64,000 nt of DNA, taken from NCBI RefSeq assembly GCF_038630985.1, contig NZ_CP152049.1:6463501-6527500 (forward strand). The letters run 5' to 3'. How positions within the stretch are numbered: position 1 is the stretch's first letter; the number at the start of each line of letters is the position of its first letter. Below are positions 8,589-18,012 of the stretch, in pieces. This DNA comes from Paenibacillus sp. FSL H8-0548. GTDB taxonomy: Bacteria; Bacillota; Bacilli; Paenibacillales; Paenibacillaceae. Under the pieces are notes generated by a model that saw nothing but the letters and a program-made list of their open reading frames with translations, ran no database searches and was not told the DNA's origin. The translations under genes and the position numbers were made by a program.

Positions 8589-9467
8589 TTAGGACTTTAC
8601 CGAGCCCAGTACGATTCCTTTCACGAAATACTTTTGCAAAAAAGGGTACACGAGTAAAATTGGCAACGCCCCGATAAAAATTTGCGCTGATTTGATGGTT
8701 CGGTTTGAAAAATTTTCTATACTTTCCAATGTTACACCGATCCTTGACAAATTGTCACTAACAATCATCGAATGCAAATAAGTAGCAAGTGGATACCCAT
8801 TCGGATTGGACATATAGATCATGCCGTCAAACCATGAATTCCAATGAAAAACCATCGTAAATAAAGACAACGTCGCAATGGATGGCATCGATACGGGTAA
8901 ATAAATACTCCATAGCACTCTCAGATGGCCGGCTCCATCAATATAGGCGGCCTCTTCCAACTCCTGCGGAATTGTCCGAAAAAAATTGAGCATCAATATC
9001 ATATTCCATACGCTGACGGCCGAGGGCAGCACCAGCGCCCATATGGTATCGATCAAGTGCAGCTTGCTTACCAATACATAAGAAGGGATCAGCCCTCCCG
9101 AGAACAGCATCGTGAATACAAAAATCCAAATGTAAATTTGACGCCCAGGAAATTTGTGGGTTGTTTTCGATAAACTATAGGCTGCCATCGTAATGACGGC
9201 CATCGACAGCACTGTGCCTAATACGGTCCGCTCTAAGCCGGTCCACAAAGATTGGATGAACATTTCGTTGCCGAGCGTCTTCACATAGGCATCCGTCGTA
9301 AATCCGACCGGCCAGAAATTGACGATATTCGCTGTTGCTGCAGCCCGCGAGCTGAATGACAACGCAAACACGTGAAGGAGAGGGAGAACACAAATAAGCG
9401 ACAGCAGGCTAAGAAAGATCGTGTTCGAGATCGTGAATACGGTGTACCCTCTAGAGCGATAGCGCAT
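8589..9467 (-). CDS. Sugar ABC transporter permease, LplC/YtcP type
   Basis: 292 residues with six predicted membrane helices. The EAA loop reads EELEEAAYIDGAGHLRVLWS, where the ATPase docks. The C-terminal YPFLQKYFVKGIVLGSVKS is the signature end of LplC-type permeases, which usually carry oligosaccharides, for example from pectin, xylan or N-glycans. AAGGAGG precedes the ATG. Only 11 bases separate it from the partner permease. No ATPase gene is in the operon; such systems usually share a distant MsmX-type ATPase. Confidence 0.93.
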   Translation of the reverse strand: MRYRSRGYTVFTISNTIFLSLLSLICVLPLLHVFALSFSSRAAATANIVNFWPVGFTTDAYVKTLGNEMFIQSLWTGLERTVLGTVLSMAVITMAAYSLSKTTHKFPGRQIYIWIFVFTMLFSGGLIPSYVLVSKLHLIDTIWALVLPSAVSVWNMILMLNFFRTIPQELEEAAYIDGAGHLRVLWSIYLPVSMPSIATLSLFTMVFHWNSWFDGMIYMSNPNGYPLATYLHSMIVSDNLSRIGVTLESIENFSNRTIKSAQIFIGALPILLVYPFLQKYFVKGIVLGSVKS

Positions 9468-9478
9468 GGTCGTCCTCC

Positions 9479-10375
9479 TTAAAAGATTCGGTAATTAGCA
9501 AATTTGGAAGCCATTACGTAACTGATTATAATCAAAACGAAGCCGATCGCCGATTTGAATAGTCCGACCGCCGTTCCGAAGCTGAACTGTCCGTTGTTCA
9601 ACCCTTCCCGGTAGACGAACGTATCGATGATATCTCCATGCGAATAGACGAGAGGATTGTAAAGATTCAAAATTTGATCGAATCCAGCATCCAAAATCCG
9701 ACCTAGCGACAACGTGGCGACGACGATGACGATCGGCATAATAAGAGGAACCGAAATCAATTTGACTTGCTGCCAACGTGATGCCCCGTCGATTTCGGCA
9801 GCTTCATACAAAGCCGGATTGATGCCCACCAGCGTAGCTAGGAAAATAATCGTAGAAAATCCAAATTCTTTCCAAACGTCGCTCAAAATGACCGTAAACC
9901 GAAACCAATTGCCGTCACCTAAGAAAAAGATACTCTGGATGCCGAACACATTCAGAAGACGATTGACGATTCCGCCCTCCGTCGACAGAATATCGATCAA
10001 AATGCCACCCAAGATGACCCACGACAAAAAATGCGGCAAATAGACAAACGTCTGCACGGCTCTCTTAAATAATGTCTTGCGGACTTCATTGAGCAGCAAA
10101 GCGAAAACGATCGGAATGAATAAATTCATGATCAATTTGAACGCGGAAATAATTAATGTATTCCATATAATCTGCTTGCCGTCCGGATAGGTGAACAGGT
10201 ACCGGAAATGCTCAAAGCCTACCCAAGGTGAACCTTTAATCCCAAGCCATGGCTCATAGTCCTGGAAGGCAATGACGGCCCCGAACAAAGGAACATATTG
10301 AAACACGATGCACAATACTAAGGCCGGCAGCAAGAGAATATGAAACGGCCATGTTTTTCGCAAATACGCTACCAT
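9479..10375 (-). CDS. Sugar ABC transporter permease, LplB type
   Basis: 298 residues from ATG 10375, which has GAAGGTG just upstream; a longer frame to 10447 adds 24 residues without a ribosome site. LplB hallmarks: PALVLCIVFQYVPLFGAVIAF, NPLVYSHGDIIDTFVYREGL and the EAA loop LYEAAEIDGASRWQQ. Six membrane helices. Forms the heterodimeric channel with the LplC-type protein encoded next. The 104-base gap before it holds no further gene. Confidence 0.93.
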   Translation of the reverse strand: MVAYLRKTWPFHILLLPALVLCIVFQYVPLFGAVIAFQDYEPWLGIKGSPWVGFEHFRYLFTYPDGKQIIWNTLIISAFKLIMNLFIPIVFALLLNEVRKTLFKRAVQTFVYLPHFLSWVILGGILIDILSTEGGIVNRLLNVFGIQSIFFLGDGNWFRFTVILSDVWKEFGFSTIIFLATLVGINPALYEAAEIDGASRWQQVKLISVPLIMPIVIVVATLSLGRILDAGFDQILNLYNPLVYSHGDIIDTFVYREGLNNGQFSFGTAVGLFKSAIGFVLIIISYVMASKFANYRIF

Positions 10376-10479
10376 TACGCACCTTCTTATCTTCGGAAAA
10401 TAGAGAAGGAGCGAGCGAGCCAAGGCTGCCCTCTCCTCCGTCTTCAATTTTTTATTTCTTCAAATGCGGTCAACGATCA

Positions 10480-12270
10480 TTACTGGTTTTTTGCATACCA
10501 TTCGTTGACTTCGTCCGTAATCTTCTGGCCGCCGTTATTTAGCCATTGTTTGATGAATTCATCGAAGTGTTCAACCGGTTTTTCGCCGTAGATGATTTTA
10601 AGATAGCTTTCCGTAGCGAGTTTCTTCAGCAATTCGCCTTTTGACTTCATCGTCGGTGTCATCGGGCCGGTATAATAGTTTTTACCTTCGGCGACGGTTT
10701 GGTTAATCCGAACGCCTGCAGCGTCAAGTTGTCTCTTCTTCATTTGCTTGACGTCAAACTCCATAGACGTTACGGGCTCGGCGTTAGGATCGGCCAAAAA
10801 CTTCTTGACCGCTGCAATGTTGGAATGTGGAATGCTCGTAAAGTTGCCAAGAATATTCGTCATCATGAATCTGATGTCCATCGTGCCGCCGTCTTTCAGC
10901 GGCCATTGGTCCGCCGGTACTCCTGTCTCTTCGTAGTTGCCCTTGATAACTTTACCGTTGAATTTGACGTAATCGTACCCTTCATGGTAACCATCTTTCC
11001 AGCGCGGATCGAAGTATGGATCGCCTTCCAGCTCCAATTTTTTCGCGAATATTTTGTTAAAGTACGCGAACCAGGCATCGATATGTTTGAAGTCTTTGTT
11101 GAAAACCGTGAATCCTTGGGTCAGAGGCTTCTCCGCGCGGCCCACCAAGCCGTTAGGTCCCGCTGGAAGCGGATATGGCTGGAAATCAGCATCTGGATTG
11201 TTCTTGGTCGCGTCACCGAGCGGCCAATCGCCCATCCAGAACGGTCCGAACATGATGCCGGCCTTGCCGCTTGCTGCTAATTCGGAGGCTTTGGACGGAT
11301 CCTTGATTCCGGCCTCTTTATCCATGTAGCCATTGCTCATCCAATCTCTCATCTTTTCCAAATACAGCTTGGCGTCCGGATGAATCGCGCCATAGCTCAG
11401 CTTGCCGTCTGCACCCTTGTTCCAGAACAAGCGCACGTCATACGTATTGATCATTTGATCAGTTAGGGCGGCGACAATCGCGTCGGTCTGGCCCATCCAA
11501 GTCCAAGGCCCTTCTTTAAGCGGCACGGCCAATCCGATCGTATCCTTCTTGCCATTTTGATCGGGATCGTTCTCCGTGAATTGCTTGAGAACGTTTTCAA
11601 ATTCATCCAACGTTTGGGGCGGTTGAAGGCCTAGGTTTTCAAGCCAGTCTTTGCGAATCCACATCACGGTGCCTTCATCACCCATGAAGAAGGCTGGCAA
11701 ACCATAAATCTTACCGTCTTTCTTGACCTCGCCCAGTGCGTAATCATACTTCTCCAGCATCTTCTTATACTCAGGATGTGCGTATTTCTCGATAGCTTCG
11801 TCCAAAGGCATCAGTTTATCGGCTGCGAGCAAATTTTGCAGCGGATCGTTCCCGGCGGCAAATGCATCCGGCAGCTTGCCTCCGCTGGAGAGCAGAAGGC
11901 GAAGCTTCGTATCGTAATCCTCCGGTTTCGTTACGATAAAATCGAATTTCACGTTGATTCCTATATTGTCCTTCATCCAGCTGAGGTTCATGTTGTCTTC
12001 CATGGACTCGCCAGGCTTAAACGCATTGCCCCTCGAAGTACCATCGTCTACGATTGCAGTCGTAATCGTGACCGGAGGGTCAAACTTCTGATTCCACAGC
12101 TCCGCCCTCTCTTCCGCTTTAGCTGGTTCTGTTGCAGACGGACTGTTGGCTGTGCTCGTCGGACTCGCCGAATTTTGATTGTTACTGTTCGTACAGGCGG
12201 CTAATATCGGCAGCAGTCCAATTGCAATCGAAAGCGTTAATAACCTTATGACCTTCGCATAACGACTCAT
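10480..12270 (-). CDS. Extracellular sugar-binding lipoprotein (LipO/LplA type)
   Basis: 596 residues, the large size usual for LplA-type binding proteins. A lipoprotein signal peptide ends in lipobox LAAC (Cys26), followed by an Asn/Ser/Thr-rich linker. The binding-protein fold follows, with KLMPLDEAIEKYAH and GIMFGPFWMGDWPL. First gene of the operon with the two permeases, YesM and YesN. AAGGGG lies 7-8 bases before the ATG. Likely ligand is an oligosaccharide; identity unknown. Confidence 0.92.
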   Translation of the reverse strand: MSRYAKVIRLLTLSIAIGLLPILAACTNSNNQNSASPTSTANSPSATEPAKAEERAELWNQKFDPPVTITTAIVDDGTSRGNAFKPGESMEDNMNLSWMKDNIGINVKFDFIVTKPEDYDTKLRLLLSSGGKLPDAFAAGNDPLQNLLAADKLMPLDEAIEKYAHPEYKKMLEKYDYALGEVKKDGKIYGLPAFFMGDEGTVMWIRKDWLENLGLQPPQTLDEFENVLKQFTENDPDQNGKKDTIGLAVPLKEGPWTWMGQTDAIVAALTDQMINTYDVRLFWNKGADGKLSYGAIHPDAKLYLEKMRDWMSNGYMDKEAGIKDPSKASELAASGKAGIMFGPFWMGDWPLGDATKNNPDADFQPYPLPAGPNGLVGRAEKPLTQGFTVFNKDFKHIDAWFAYFNKIFAKKLELEGDPYFDPRWKDGYHEGYDYVKFNGKVIKGNYEETGVPADQWPLKDGGTMDIRFMMTNILGNFTSIPHSNIAAVKKFLADPNAEPVTSMEFDVKQMKKRQLDAAGVRINQTVAEGKNYYTGPMTPTMKSKGELLKKLATESYLKIIYGEKPVEHFDEFIKQWLNNGGQKITDEVNEWYAKNQ

Positions 12271-12309
12271 AAATAACCCCTTTTCTTAGACAATGGTGGT
12301 ACACTTCAA

Positions 12310-12338
12310 ATTATATGGACTTGGCAGGAGTGCGTATA
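12310..12338 (-). promoter_or_regulatory. Candidate promoter of the 12270-5153 ABC operon
   Basis: On the minus strand a perfect TATAAT (12310-12315) follows TATACG (12333-12338) at 17 bases, 40 bases before the binding-protein start. The poor -35 fits activation by the YesN/AraC regulator of the same operon. The rest of the 267-base divergent region up to 12537 shows no gene; no clear promoter for the plus-strand S-layer gene was recognised. Confidence 0.45.
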
Positions 12339-12537
12339 TATTCGATTTTTAACGTGATATAGAAAAACGTACATTTATTCCCTCTCGATTCATTCTATAC
12401 TTCTCGATTAAGCCCTTGCAGTGCCTGCCAATGGCGGTTCAACAGCAAGTCTTTCATTATTCTTTCAGAGGGCTTTGTTATAGTTGCTAAGTCTGTTTAT
12501 TTAGTGTACTGCGAAATGAATTCACATGAGGTAGGGG

Positions 12538-15500
12538 ATGATGATAATGAAAAAATGGCTTTCTGTATGTTTGATCGTCGTTATGCTGCTTGGCCCGTTG
12601 GTGCAGCCAAGCCAGGTGGACGCTGCGAGTCCGATCTTATTTACCGAGGTTGTCTCGTATAATCAGGGGGCATTGGCTTTGGATCAAGCGGGTCATATAT
12701 GGGCTTGGGGTACAAATCGGGGCAAATATGGAGACGGATCAACCTCCGAAAACAATTTGCCAAGGCGCATTTCGGTGCTTGAAAACGGATCCGAGGTGCA
12801 GTTTGAACAACTAGAGACCCAATACTATAATTCGTATGCGCTGGACGTTTCCGGGCATATATGGGTAACTGGGAGTAATGCATATGGTCAATTAGGAATC
12901 AGCAAAGATACAACCGAGCTGTTGGTATGGACGAAACTGGATATTCAGGAGAACGGGACCGCTGTTACTTTCACAAAAGTGGATGCAGCACGCCGAGCAC
13001 TCGGGGCTTTAGATAGTAACGGCTATATATGGGAATGGGGAGGTGAGTATGGGAACATACCTGTTCCTACGAAACGGATCGATATGAACGGTGCGACGCG
13101 GATTAGGTTCGAAGATATTAGCATGATTGAGGTGACCGGATTCGCGCTCGATGAAAATAAACAAATATGGAAGTTTTATGATTATCAATCGCTAGCGGAA
13201 CCATCCTCTCTGTCGGTGATGGAGAGTGGTAGCAACGTTCGATTTAAAACCATTTCAAATGGGGATACGGATGGAATAGCTGGAAATTTTGCAGTCGCTA
13301 TCGATGAGGGTGGAGATTTATGGACTTGGGGGACATATATTCTTGAATACAAAGGGGAGCTCGGTAACGGTGACCATACGGGGGCTATTGTACCCCTACC
13401 GACCCGTATCTCCGTGTCCGATAACGGATCTCCGGTTAAGTTTAAGCAAGTACATGCGGGAAACAAGTACGTGCTCGCAATCGATACGAGCAATACGATA
13501 TGGACGTGGGGGCATAACAACAGCGGGCAATTAGGCGACGGGACAACGAACAATCAGTACGTGCCGCATAAGCTGCCTGTGAGTTATGACGGGAGTCCGG
13601 TTCAATTTCAATCGATCTATGGCTATCAAGGCACATCCTATGCAATCGATACGAGTGGTCGGGTGTGGGCTTGGGGAGCACAGCAATCTTTGGGGCTTGG
13701 CTTGACGGGCTTGCAGACAACCCCCACTCGGTTTTATTTACAGCCTTCGATTACGTTAACGAGAACGCCGAATTCATCCACGTTTCTTCAGCAGGTCACG
13801 TTGAAAGCGACGATTACAGGGGCTTATTCTACGCCTACGGGGACTATTGTGTTTAAAGATGGCGCTACGGTGCTAGGCAGCGCTTCCCTAAGTGGTAGCG
13901 GAGAAGCGCAACTGAACGTATCGAACCTTGCGGTAGGAAGCCATTCTTTAACAGCCACTTATTCGGGGAATGACATCTATATGGCAAAGGCTACAGGGGA
14001 TCAAACGCATACCGTCTCGATGCCAGCGATGCCCGATATCCAGATTACACCATCTACGACTGCTAATACCGCAGGTCCAATCACACTGGCTGTAGCCGTA
14101 CAGGCGAACGGGAGCGGCAATTCCATTGTGAGTACAAAATGGCTGGCGGGGACTCAGAACGTTTCTGCTTTTGCAGGAGCAGGAGGAACGAATGTCTCGG
14201 GTGGAAGCTTTCAAGTGTCGAATGGCGGAGCCTATACCGTTTATGCCAAGGATTCGGCTGGGAACGAAAAGGTCAGCGTTTTTACGGTAACGAATATAAA
14301 CAGTGAAATTAGTCCGGCAACAGCGAGCTTTGACAAATATGCCGGAGCGACAGGCTATCTCGATGTGACGACCACAATGACATTAAAAGGAAATACGTTG
14401 ACAAGCATCCAGAACGGTGCAGCGACACTGACAGCGGGATCGAATTATACGGTTAGTGGTAACAACGTTACCATTGGGAAATCGTACCTCGCTGCACAGT
14501 CGACCGGTACGACAACGTTGACTCTCTCGTTTAGTGGTGGAGCGACGAAGACGCTTGCGGTGTCAGTGAGTGATTCGACGCCGAGCATCTCCCCTACAAC
14601 AGCGAGCTTTGACAAATATACAGGAGCCTCTGGCTATGCCGATGTGACAACGACGATGACATTGAATGGCTATACGTTAACGAGCATCCAGAACGGCGCA
14701 GCTACACTTGCAGCGGGATCAAATTATTCGGTCAGCGGTAATAGCGTTACGATTCAGAAGGCGTACCTTGCCGAACAATTGACCGGCACGACAACGTTAA
14801 CGCTCACATTTAGTGGTGGAGCTACGAAGACGCTTGCGGTGACGGTGAGTGATTCGACGCCGAGCATTACACCGATGACTGCGAGCTTTGACAAATATAC
14901 GGGAGCCTCTGGCTATGCCGATGTGACAACGACGATGACGTTGAATGGCGATACGTTGACGAGCATCCAGAACGGCGCAGCTACACTTGCAGCGGGATCA
15001 AATTATACGGTCAGCGGTAATAGCGTTACGATTCAGAAGGCGTACCTTGCCGAACAATTGACCGGTACGACAACGTTAACGCTCACATTTAGTGGTGGAG
15101 CTACGACGACGCTTGCGGTGACGGTGAGTGATTCGACGCCGAGCATTACACCGATGACTGCGAGCTTTGACAAATATACGGGAGCTTCTGGCTATGCCGA
15201 TGTGACAACGACGATGACATTGAATGGTCATACGTTAACGAGCATCCAGAACGGCGCAGCTACACTTGCAGCGGGATCCAATTATATGGTCAGTGGTAAC
15301 ACCGTTACGATTCAGAAATCGTACCTCGCCACACAGTCGAACGGTACAACAATGTTGACTCTCACGTTTAGTGGCGGGGCGACAAAGACGCTTGAGGTGG
15401 CGGTGAGTGATTCGACGCCGAGCATCAGCCCGACAACAGCGAGCTTTGACAAATATACGGGAGCCTCTGGCTATGCTGATGTGACAACGACGATGACGCT

Positions 15501-17838
15501 GAATGGTCATACATTGACCAGCATCCAGAACGGCGCAGCTACACTTGCAGCGGGATCCAATTATACGGTCAGTGGAAACACCGTTACGATTCAGAAAGCG
15601 TACCTCGCCGCACAGCCCTCCGGTACGACAACGTTGACGCTCACATTTAGTGGTGGAGCTACGACGACGCTTGCGTTGACGGTGAGTGATTCGACGCCGA
15701 GCATCAGCCCGACAGCAGCGAGCTTTGACAAATATTCGGGATCATTGGGTCATGTGGATATAGCGACGGAGCTGATGCTAAATAGCGATACGCTGGTCGG
15801 CATCTCGAACAATGGAGAACCGTTGACGGCAGAAATCGACTACACGGTCAGTGGCAGCACGGTAACGATCGCTACCTCCTACCTCGCCACACAGCCGACG
15901 GGTACAACAAATATAACGTTGGCGTTCAGCGGAGGAGCTACGCAAACATTGGCGGTGGCGGTGAGTGATACAACGCCGAGCATTTCAATGATGACAGCGA
16001 GCTATGACCGCTATACGGGATCATTAGGTCATTTGGATATAACGACGGCGATGACGCTTCACAATGACACGCTGGTTAGCCTGACGAACGATGGAGTTCC
16101 GTTGACAATCGGAATGGACTACACATCAATTGGCAGCACGGTAACGATCACGAGATCCTACCTTGCCGAGCAATCGGTCGGCACGACAAGCTTGACGTTC
16201 ACGTTCAGCGGAGGAGCAACTCAACTATTAGCGGTCGCGGTGGATGATTCCACACCGAGCCTGACGCCGACGACAGCCAGATTTGATCGCTATGCCCACT
16301 CCCTAAGTCATGTCGATGTATCAACAGAGCTGACACTTCATAGCGACTCGCTAGTCAATATCTCAAATAGCGGAACACTATTGACGCCAGGAATCGACTA
16401 CACAGTCAACGGCACTACAGTAACAATCGCTGCCTCCTACCTCGCCGCACAGCCGGCGGGTACGACAAGCTTGACGTTCACGTTCAGCGGAGGGGCTACG
16501 CAAACGTTGGCGGTGACGTTTAATGATACGACGCCGAGTGTGAAGCCGACGTATCGCATTGAAGAAGATTCATTGCTTGGCGTGATTCTGCACATCGACG
16601 CATCGATGCTTGTTACCCATGTAACTCCAGACGGAACAACTGTTCAGAAAGTTCGGATTCCAGACATCGCGATAACGGAAGCGGCGAATTTGCTTGCACG
16701 TGCAGCGCATTCACAACTTATCATTCGTGTGGACACAGCAAGCGATATACAGGTGGAGCTATCCGGTGGAGCGATGGAACTCATTTTGAAAGCAGCGCCT
16801 GGAGCAATGTTGCAAGTTATGGGAAAACAGGCTCGAATGGAGCTGCAAGCAAGTGGGTTTGATCTAGCAAGCTTAGCCAAACTTATGGGTGTAGCAGTAG
16901 CGGATTTGAAAATTGTAACCACTATGAAACAAGTAAACGACGATATCGTGAAGCAGTTGAAGCAAGTGGGAGTTGTTACCGGATTCCATGTTGTCGGCAC
17001 TCCGATAGACTTTCAAGTTCATATCGAAGCGAACGGTCAAATCAAATCGATTCGAGATATGGGTGGAACGTACCTCGTGCGAGCGATCATTCACAATGCG
17101 GATACCGAGCCGGGTCATGTCCTCGCCGTGTATTTCGATCCTGCGACAGGGAGCGTAGTACCGGTTCCGAACAAACGAATCATGCGCGAGGACGGGCAAG
17201 TGGAAGTCGAGATGCAAGCGCCGAACAACAGAATCTATAGCATGGTCAGCACGACGAAGCGTTCATTTGCCGATTTGCAAGGACATTGGTCGCAGCAAGA
17301 TGTGGAGCTGCTCGCGTCCAATCTGATCGTTAACGGTGTATCGAAGGATCAATTTGCACCGGACGTACGCATTACGCGGGCAGAATTTGCTTCTCTGCTT
17401 GTACGGTCACTAGGCATGTCATTGGAGAAAGATCAGGCTTATCGAGGTTTCGCGGATGTTGCATCAGATGCATGGTACGCATTAGCGGTAGAAGCAGCGT
17501 CGAAGGCGGGACTGGTAAATGGAATAAGCGCAACCAAATTTGCGCCTCATGAGCCGATTACCCGTGAACAGATGGCGGTTATGATCGCAAGAGCGCAGAT
17601 ACTTGTCCGTACCTTGCAAGTGACACCAGACGGAGCAGAGGATGCTCAGCTACAGACGTTTACGGATATGCAGAAGATATCACCGTGGGCACTTGAAGCA
17701 GTGGACGAGATGGTCGCATCCGGCATTATGAACGGGCTCGATCCGACCCAGTTTGCACCAGCCGAATTGGCCACTCGAGCACAGGCGGCGACGATTCTGA
17801 AGCGATTTATGCAAAACGTTGGTTTTATTGATGGATGA
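12538..17838 (+). CDS. Large S-layer-anchored protein: RCC1 repeats, Ig-like, eight X2 domains, SLH
   Basis: 1766 residues. Signal peptide 1-30 ending near VDAAS. Residues about 35-400 hold at least six RCC1-type repeats (IWAWGTN, LWTWGTY, IWTWGHNNSGQLGDGT), a seven-bladed propeller fold. About 402-500 is a bacterial Ig-like domain (GTIVFKDGATVLG, ATYSGNDIYMA). About 500-590 is a second Ig-like stretch. Residues 591-1334 are eight consecutive 93-residue units of the X2 type (ASFDKYTG, LTSIQNGAATL, LTLTFSGGATKTLAV). About 1335-1575 is a module also found in the 35423-41827 gene. Residues 1578-1762 are three SLH motifs (FADLQGHWSQ, ITRAEF, ITREQMAVMI) that bind pyruvylated wall polymer. No catalytic domain is seen, so an adhesin or scaffold is likely. 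Start codon choice among clustered ATGs at 12538-12547 is uncertain. Confidence 0.9.
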   Translation: MMIMKKWLSVCLIVVMLLGPLVQPSQVDAASPILFTEVVSYNQGALALDQAGHIWAWGTNRGKYGDGSTSENNLPRRISVLENGSEVQFEQLETQYYNSYALDVSGHIWVTGSNAYGQLGISKDTTELLVWTKLDIQENGTAVTFTKVDAARRALGALDSNGYIWEWGGEYGNIPVPTKRIDMNGATRIRFEDISMIEVTGFALDENKQIWKFYDYQSLAEPSSLSVMESGSNVRFKTISNGDTDGIAGNFAVAIDEGGDLWTWGTYILEYKGELGNGDHTGAIVPLPTRISVSDNGSPVKFKQVHAGNKYVLAIDTSNTIWTWGHNNSGQLGDGTTNNQYVPHKLPVSYDGSPVQFQSIYGYQGTSYAIDTSGRVWAWGAQQSLGLGLTGLQTTPTRFYLQPSITLTRTPNSSTFLQQVTLKATITGAYSTPTGTIVFKDGATVLGSASLSGSGEAQLNVSNLAVGSHSLTATYSGNDIYMAKATGDQTHTVSMPAMPDIQITPSTTANTAGPITLAVAVQANGSGNSIVSTKWLAGTQNVSAFAGAGGTNVSGGSFQVSNGGAYTVYAKDSAGNEKVSVFTVTNINSEISPATASFDKYAGATGYLDVTTTMTLKGNTLTSIQNGAATLTAGSNYTVSGNNVTIGKSYLAAQSTGTTTLTLSFSGGATKTLAVSVSDSTPSISPTTASFDKYTGASGYADVTTTMTLNGYTLTSIQNGAATLAAGSNYSVSGNSVTIQKAYLAEQLTGTTTLTLTFSGGATKTLAVTVSDSTPSITPMTASFDKYTGASGYADVTTTMTLNGDTLTSIQNGAATLAAGSNYTVSGNSVTIQKAYLAEQLTGTTTLTLTFSGGATTTLAVTVSDSTPSITPMTASFDKYTGASGYADVTTTMTLNGHTLTSIQNGAATLAAGSNYMVSGNTVTIQKSYLATQSNGTTMLTLTFSGGATKTLEVAVSDSTPSISPTTASFDKYTGASGYADVTTTMTLNGHTLTSIQNGAATLAAGSNYTVSGNTVTIQKAYLAAQPSGTTTLTLTFSGGATTTLALTVSDSTPSISPTAASFDKYSGSLGHVDIATELMLNSDTLVGISNNGEPLTAEIDYTVSGSTVTIATSYLATQPTGTTNITLAFSGGATQTLAVAVSDTTPSISMMTASYDRYTGSLGHLDITTAMTLHNDTLVSLTNDGVPLTIGMDYTSIGSTVTITRSYLAEQSVGTTSLTFTFSGGATQLLAVAVDDSTPSLTPTTARFDRYAHSLSHVDVSTELTLHSDSLVNISNSGTLLTPGIDYTVNGTTVTIAASYLAAQPAGTTSLTFTFSGGATQTLAVTFNDTTPSVKPTYRIEEDSLLGVILHIDASMLVTHVTPDGTTVQKVRIPDIAITEAANLLARAAHSQLIIRVDTASDIQVELSGGAMELILKAAPGAMLQVMGKQARMELQASGFDLASLAKLMGVAVADLKIVTTMKQVNDDIVKQLKQVGVVTGFHVVGTPIDFQVHIEANGQIKSIRDMGGTYLVRAIIHNADTEPGHVLAVYFDPATGSVVPVPNKRIMREDGQVEVEMQAPNNRIYSMVSTTKRSFADLQGHWSQQDVELLASNLIVNGVSKDQFAPDVRITRAEFASLLVRSLGMSLEKDQAYRGFADVASDAWYALAVEAASKAGLVNGISATKFAPHEPITREQMAVMIARAQILVRTLQVTPDGAEDAQLQTFTDMQKISPWALEAVDEMVASGIMNGLDPTQFAPAELATRAQAATILKRFMQNVGFIDG
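14308..16539 (+). repeat. Eight in-frame tandem repeats of exactly 279 bp (X2 domains)
   Basis: Units begin at 14308, 14587, 14866, 15145, 15424, 15703, 15982 and 16261, with no length change between them. Units 2 to 5 are nearly identical in DNA. Units 1 and 6-8 are diverged, with 6-8 using a different middle segment (HVDIATEL, DTLVGISNNG). This gradient points to recent amplification or gene conversion at the centre of the array. Confidence 0.95.
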
Positions 17839-17926
17839 TAGGTAGTCGGTACGGCAAGAAATAGTGCTCTAATCAGAAGCCGCTGAAGAACTTGTGGTTT
17901 TTCGGGACGCTTAAAGATAGACGAAT

Positions 17927-17974
17927 AAAAAGACGACCTTTATCCCCACTTTTCGGGGGTAAATGTCGTCTTTT
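17927..17974. terminator. Bidirectional terminator between convergent genes
   Basis: AAAAGACGAC (17927-17936) pairs with GTCGTCTTTT (17965-17974), and an inner CCCC/GGGG stem extends it. A-rich and T-rich flanks allow termination of the S-layer gene on the plus strand and the AraC gene on the minus strand. Confidence 0.88.
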
Positions 17975-18012
17975 CGTTATCTAAGAATTAAAGTCCTCGC
18001 TAGTTAACCGAG

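Noticed and set aside
10699..11280. 193-codon plus-strand open frame opposite the binding-protein gene
   Set aside because: Antisense to a clear lipoprotein gene, unusual composition and no ribosome site.
14308..16539. CRISPR-like regular repeat array
   Set aside because: Repeats are 279 bp, contiguous, in frame and protein-coding; there are no short repeats with unique spacers and no cas genes.
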